DNA from: an uncultured Selenomonadales bacterium | GTDB lineage: Bacteria; Bacillota; Negativicutes; Selenomonadales; Selenomonadaceae | NCBI GenBank assembly: GCA_937877565.1 | Contig: CALFJB010000048.1 | Coordinates: 1 to 45,677 of the forward strand | DNA: 45,677 nt | Direction of reading: 5' to 3' | Shown: one piece after another, positions 43,901-45,677 of the stretch | Numbering within the stretch: the first letter of the stretch is position 1 | Layout: each line of letters starts with the position of its first letter | Position numbers and translations under genes: made by a program | Notes under the pieces: model-generated | Told to the model about the DNA's origin: nothing | Databases searched by the model: none | Seen by the model: the letters and a program-made list of their open reading frames with translations, nothing else

Positions 43901-45677
43901 GGCGGTGTTTATAGATCAACAACTTACAACGGCTACACCGAAATAAAAGACGATACAACTTTGACACATCACGCGGCGACGAATGCCAAAACTTTCGGAA
44001 TTACGAATTTGAGCGCGGCGGCGGCACTCAACGAAAATGTAATTGTAACTGAAGGCGATACAACCAACTTTGAATTTAAAGCGGCGGCACTTGATAAACA
44101 AGATATTTCAATTAGCACAAGCAACAGTAACAATTTTACAATTACACTTAATGGCGACGTTGACACAGAAGCAGAAACAATTAACGAAAGCAAAACAATT
44201 ACTGACGGCGTTTTAACTTATCAAGCGGCAGGCACGGGCGAATATTACACACCAACTGAAGACGGCGTAGCATACACCGCGCAACAAGGCGGCGAACAAT
44301 TTACACTTAGCAACGTAACAAATGCAGACGGCGTAACAGTTGACGCAAATAAAAAAGTTACGGTAACAGATTCTGCGTTTAATATGGTGGCGGCTGAAAG
44401 TTACGAAGTTGAATTTGCAAACGTCGGCGACGCAACTTTTACACTTGACTTTCAAGCAAGTAATTCAAGCAACGAAATTGACGCAAATTATAACAATGGC
44501 GTTTATGCTTCGGCGCACAGTAGCGGCTATTTCACAGCCAACGGCGGCAAATATACTTTTACGCCTCCTGTAAGTGTACAAACTTTCAATATCAGTGGCT
44601 TAAATATCGACGGCGAAAAAACCGGCGCGGCGATTGACGAATATTTTACTGTCAGTGGCGATACTGTTACAATTAAAAAGGCGGCACTTGGCACAGATAA
44701 CATTGCAATTACTTCCGGCAATTTCAAAGTTGCACTTGCAGACGACGAAGAAATTATTACTGCAAAGACGATTGATAACGGCGTTGCACTTACGAAGGAC
44801 GGCGACAATTACAAATACACCGCTGAAACTTACAAGGCTTATTATCAAAAAACTTCTGACACTGAAATAACTTACAATCAGCCGAGCGGCGGCGAAACTT
44901 TATTTACTGTCAGCGGATTAAATAATGCTGTACTTGATACAAACGTTACAGTTACAGGTAAAAATGTTCAAATTGGCGCGGGCGCACTTACTGCCACGCA
45001 CGAAAGAATTTCAATCGACAACGGCTACACTTTGGAAATTACAGACGCTGAATCACTTTCACAAACTATTAATTTCGCGCAGGACGACAACAAAGTTACA
45101 CTTAGCGGCAATACTGCAGGTTACAAACTTATTGAAGGCGCGTATGAATGGCAAACTGCAACGGGCGGCGAAGAAGTTATAATTACGGGATTAAAAGACG
45201 GCGTAACTTTAACTGCAGATATGTTTAGCCGCGACCAAAACGGCGGAATTATTTTCACTCCAACTGATGAAATTTTGCCGGAAAATCCAACAACAATTAC
45301 AATTTCAAGCGGCGTTATCGATACAAGCAATTTGACTGTTACAGAAAAAATTGATGCACATTGGAGCGAAAATTCTTATATTGACGATAAAACGGCGTCA
45401 AGTTGGACGAGCGGTGCGGCAACTGTCGAATTTACGGCGGCAACGGGCGGCGATACTTTATTTACACTTAGCGGCGTTGCAAATACAACCGGAATTACGG
45501 TTAATAATAAAGTTGTAACATTGACAGCTGACAATCTCGACAAAAAAGCAGTTTCAGTTGATAACGACTATACTTTGAATATTACAGTTCCTGATCCTAC
45601 AGTAGCAAAGGCTGAAGGATTTGACGGCAACTCTTATAAAACTACGTTGTACAGTGACATTTACGAATTGGCGGACG
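37985..45677 (+). CDS. Giant surface/secreted protein: zinc metalloprotease with RTX-like, GLUG and repeat regions (3' partial)
   Basis: One uninterrupted frame from ATG 37985 (AAAGGA upstream) to the window end, at least 2564 codons, with no stop. There is no signal peptide; a helical N-terminus (1-140) is followed by a Gly/Thr linker. Around residues 352-379, LAHEFTHAIM and FIKEGMAELTHG give HExxH plus a downstream Glu, the gluzincin zinc site. From about 550 degenerate RTX-type units appear (NTGADNDTVQI, AGDGADIITF, GGAGDDTINE, SGGDGNDSIF). A GLUG-type block lies near 1330-1440. From about 1690 to the end there are degenerate repeats of about 90-110 residues (FTLSGLKDGVTV, FTISGLSATATK, FNISGLNIDGEK, FTVSGLNNAVLD). 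It is probably exported by type I secretion; the C-terminal signal would lie outside the window. Function: adhesin or extracellular protease (inference). Confidence 0.9.
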   Translation, partial: MTPQEVIKAFMSRLNTHGYSISNATATNMLDSAIRASSRYTSIQEVIDAMKADQATCEKAAIQKVVTAVLGEDYYTQNCEGKSLSEIEETLNAVTTDKDNNTITKTTVQNFISGTYSNLSNVIREVTAKNFLTDYCGIQLNTNYWINSSGTVTYSTNDTGTGNTDTGAITGSDAGGGTTKTPDSVVPEDTDKTFSIDDLQIDDDGYLYFETNGLKVRIVGERSGDTVTQITAENFSEIEGNESTKYQAVIIAALYKWWVEESLNLNEKSYDIGFTTDGVTVKQIDVYFENKTTNTLAYVSNVSRNNQDGEAYHLDLVINTKYYSDITDYNDVNGVGTKTNDGAGYLDRTLAHEFTHAIMVANINYFNKLPKFIKEGMAELTHGIDDERGNTIFKIAYDSNWLNESLDLANSGTGSQSVGDGYAGGYMFLRYFAKQAAAQTENLPAFGEITATFDFSNFANLAEGNILYVDTSTENPTVQVADDETAFYALDDPNNYLLNIGEIGSDGTDLYYLVSNNLVKQVITTGGSIADVYGVNANITVNGSDNYDGVQIVEGGSEVNTGGGDDFVMITGQHATVNTGADNDTVQILEGGHNYINLGEGDNQLLIDDYSVSFNDSGSYKYFVGSHYNNIITGGSGTDIITDVKVYYLGTDGYGYSYKEVYYQYNDELQQASSSKYDSATTYYSFDGENNAIEVTPYDFYQFNYNTEIDLGDGENGVDLMALYDSTVKTGAADDVINIDQMSNVSIDAGDGADIITFYGENNSIIGGAGDDTINEIGGSDGGNHFIIYSTAFGNDSIKGFLSTDIIHITTDYTAEISDINTGTYSNTGASYQQLTLTVKDTQGNEKGTIDIITGSNQTFDAANNIVADLEEIPENNEIDVNAIGQTVTLTEGNDIIYIDTNAFAGVGTLTINGEFKAGDKIILYNGDKNTLVANTGITTELQTYNNKEFCIQKGSDFGIVITGAVRNTTAFGTLENNSATATVNYYIPQQNTDKTTAEFIFGDTVASTQNFTLTGITSTENISVDALKVYVPTENIYNGTVEISGGNFVFADDAENLAQMTKTWSSEGTTATYTGNVTEAGLFLSNFNKKLSYVDTGTIELVKLSGIADTSKLSFENEYLYINAGAAGSTTEIKLLSNNASYKIALQDTNCTLIGLDTDDYIANYASNNTISGGDGNDSIFSSGSLLTNIENISISGGAGDDKIVIGGNTNVTFQYKFGDGKDTIIGWASGDKISIFGGYATQTSGDDVFITVGGSGADNVIKLEGASSTFNAETDIEEFKFLDSLENNSTTYLIKTADDLQNLATYVNSGNNCTGKTFKLANDIDLSEVENFTPIGTQSKSFYGTFDGDGHTVSNLTINNSDKRYQGLFGYIKVGSTIQNVNLTNATVTGNDQVGALVGANGGGTVNNCIVLNATVTGTVNNPTVGAVVGEKITGTVTNAYYYKCNVGDSNATEVFKLNLPEGYTVSDATGTTITVDGTTYGAGAVTFKVKKVDNENAKVYAIKIGGTEYTADDDIFTATLSADTTISEILAYHDYISNNESGKTITTGAGNDTISNTAENVTINAGDGADSIHSEGNNVSIDAGAGNDTIENIGKNVTIVTGAGNDIVKLTNTSVAVTIDDFSATDEIQIFTTHDFTTAANISEITTVEGGIVADNLTIKGGAFTLPTAQKGWDTAEENKFVYQTWTTAGAVLSNGNKITFTDETEKTTQFTLSGLKDGVTVEDVAAAIEVEDTTVTINNQSILDSSKTVTISAGYTLALGANISPKSTAYSEITTVDATTVNYNSAGESEGYGVNHDGNELKYYTRSVREFTITGLSATATKDDISVNGSTITISQNALATGDATLTTDDGFTMVLNNVNAPTLANEGWNAFYYQTSYYSVAGWEVDDNIIRYRNTTEPTNLFAISGISNPDFGVTKDGTAYTVNVTDDDISGLNGDIKIDGIATGITAKFNFTGTTEKTVNTAASLSGGVYRSTTYNGYTEIKDDTTLTHHAATNAKTFGITNLSAAAALNENVIVTEGDTTNFEFKAAALDKQDISISTSNSNNFTITLNGDVDTEAETINESKTITDGVLTYQAAGTGEYYTPTEDGVAYTAQQGGEQFTLSNVTNADGVTVDANKKVTVTDSAFNMVAAESYEVEFANVGDATFTLDFQASNSSNEIDANYNNGVYASAHSSGYFTANGGKYTFTPPVSVQTFNISGLNIDGEKTGAAIDEYFTVSGDTVTIKKAALGTDNIAITSGNFKVALADDEEIITAKTIDNGVALTKDGDNYKYTAETYKAYYQKTSDTEITYNQPSGGETLFTVSGLNNAVLDTNVTVTGKNVQIGAGALTATHERISIDNGYTLEITDAESLSQTINFAQDDNKVTLSGNTAGYKLIEGAYEWQTATGGEEVIITGLKDGVTLTADMFSRDQNGGIIFTPTDEILPENPTTITISSGVIDTSNLTVTEKIDAHWSENSYIDDKTASSWTSGAATVEFTAATGGDTLFTLSGVANTTGITVNNKVVTLTADNLDKKAVSVDNDYTLNITVPDPTVAKAEGFDGNSYKTTLYSDIYELAD
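39640..40335 (+). repeat. RTX-like Gly/Asp-rich repeats, first cluster
   Basis: Within the giant protein the units read GGGDDFVMI, TGADNDTVQI, LGEGDNQLLI, GGSGTDIIT, AGDGADIIT and GGAGDDTIN. These are degenerate versions of the GGxGxDxUx calcium-binding nonapeptide. Spacing is irregular, so calcium-roll formation is uncertain. Confidence 0.7.
41500..42850 (+). repeat. RTX-like repeats flanking a GLUG-type block
   Basis: RTX-like units GGDGNDSIF and GGAGDDKIV occur at about 41505-41620; TGAGNDTIS, AGDGADSIH, AGAGNDTIE and TGAGNDIVK occur at about 42630-42820. Between them (about 41940-42330) lies FKLANDIDLSEVENFTPIG, FDGDGHTVSNLTI and GLFGYIKVG, followed by NVNLTNATVTG and GALVGANGGG, the pattern of GLUG repeats found in bacterial surface proteins. 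Confidence 0.75.
43050..45600 (+). repeat. Series of degenerate 90-110-residue surface repeats
   Basis: A recurring element 'F-T-[L/I/V]-S-G-L' followed by a T-V-T-x-x-x-A-L-like strand pair and 'GYTL' occurs at about 43120, 43425, 43700, 43995, 44300, 44580, 44895, 45175 and 45465. Spacing is about 285-315 bases. Units differ strongly in sequence, implying an old repeat array. Confidence 0.65.

Overview
The window is A+T-rich bacterial chromosome with strong GGAGG-type ribosome binding sites and several likely TTG starts. An OmpA/MotB-type protein, a giant secreted surface protein, an Hcp and two molybdenum-cofactor (Moco) riboswitches suggest an anaerobic, possibly diderm Firmicute (Negativicutes-like). 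That placement is inference and no 16S gene is present.

Region 1 (about 1-10070) is a graveyard for molybdenum metabolism. Remnants of modA, modC, modB, narG, narH, narJ, narI, a MOSC/MogA-type protein, mobA, mobB, a methyltransferase, a Crp/Fnr regulator and moaC all carry frameshifts, stops, truncations or large deletions. Two genes inside it look intact and form a pair: a methyl-accepting chemotaxis protein and the hybrid cluster protein Hcp. Two recognisable Moco riboswitches survive. One precedes modA and has a terminator/antiterminator-like platform. The other precedes the MOSC gene, and its 3' tail doubles as the Shine-Dalgarno sequence.

Region 2 (10092-28405, all minus strand) is a defence-type island. 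It holds a type I restriction pair (an HsdM-HsdS fusion with one target-recognition domain, plus HsdR), the truncated end of an AbiL/OLD-like ATPase, and a tight ten-gene operon ending in one terminator. In transcription order the operon encodes a ZorA-like proton-channel protein with a long coiled-coil tail, a ZorB-like OmpA/MotB protein, a 61-residue protein, a TerB-like protein, an Hsp70-like ATPase with a large N-terminal extension, a coiled-coil protein, a radical-SAM activase-like enzyme, two more coiled-coil proteins, and a tandem AAA+ ATPase. This is the best candidate for an undescribed system. It shares the motor pair with Zorya but has none of the ZorC, ZorD or ZorE effectors.

Region 3 (28500-31110) is decayed mobile-element material: a 133-bp segment bounded by a perfect 13-bp inverted repeat, a frameshifted DUF3102-like gene, and the wreck of what looks like a double-psi beta-barrel RNA polymerase of the RdRP/YonO type. 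About 600 bases of non-coding sequence follow.

Region 4 (31111-37832) is ordinary chromosome: nitroreductase, a small exported protein, a PLP aminotransferase, an ASCH-like protein, a translationally coupled DUF4127/acyltransferase pair, tRNA-Leu(CAA), and an orphan glucitol-type PTS IIA protein with a C-terminal extension.

Region 5 (37985-45677) is one open frame of more than 2560 codons that runs off the window. It encodes a giant surface protein with a zinc-metalloprotease motif, degenerate RTX-like repeats, a GLUG-type block and a long series of degenerate beta-rich repeats.
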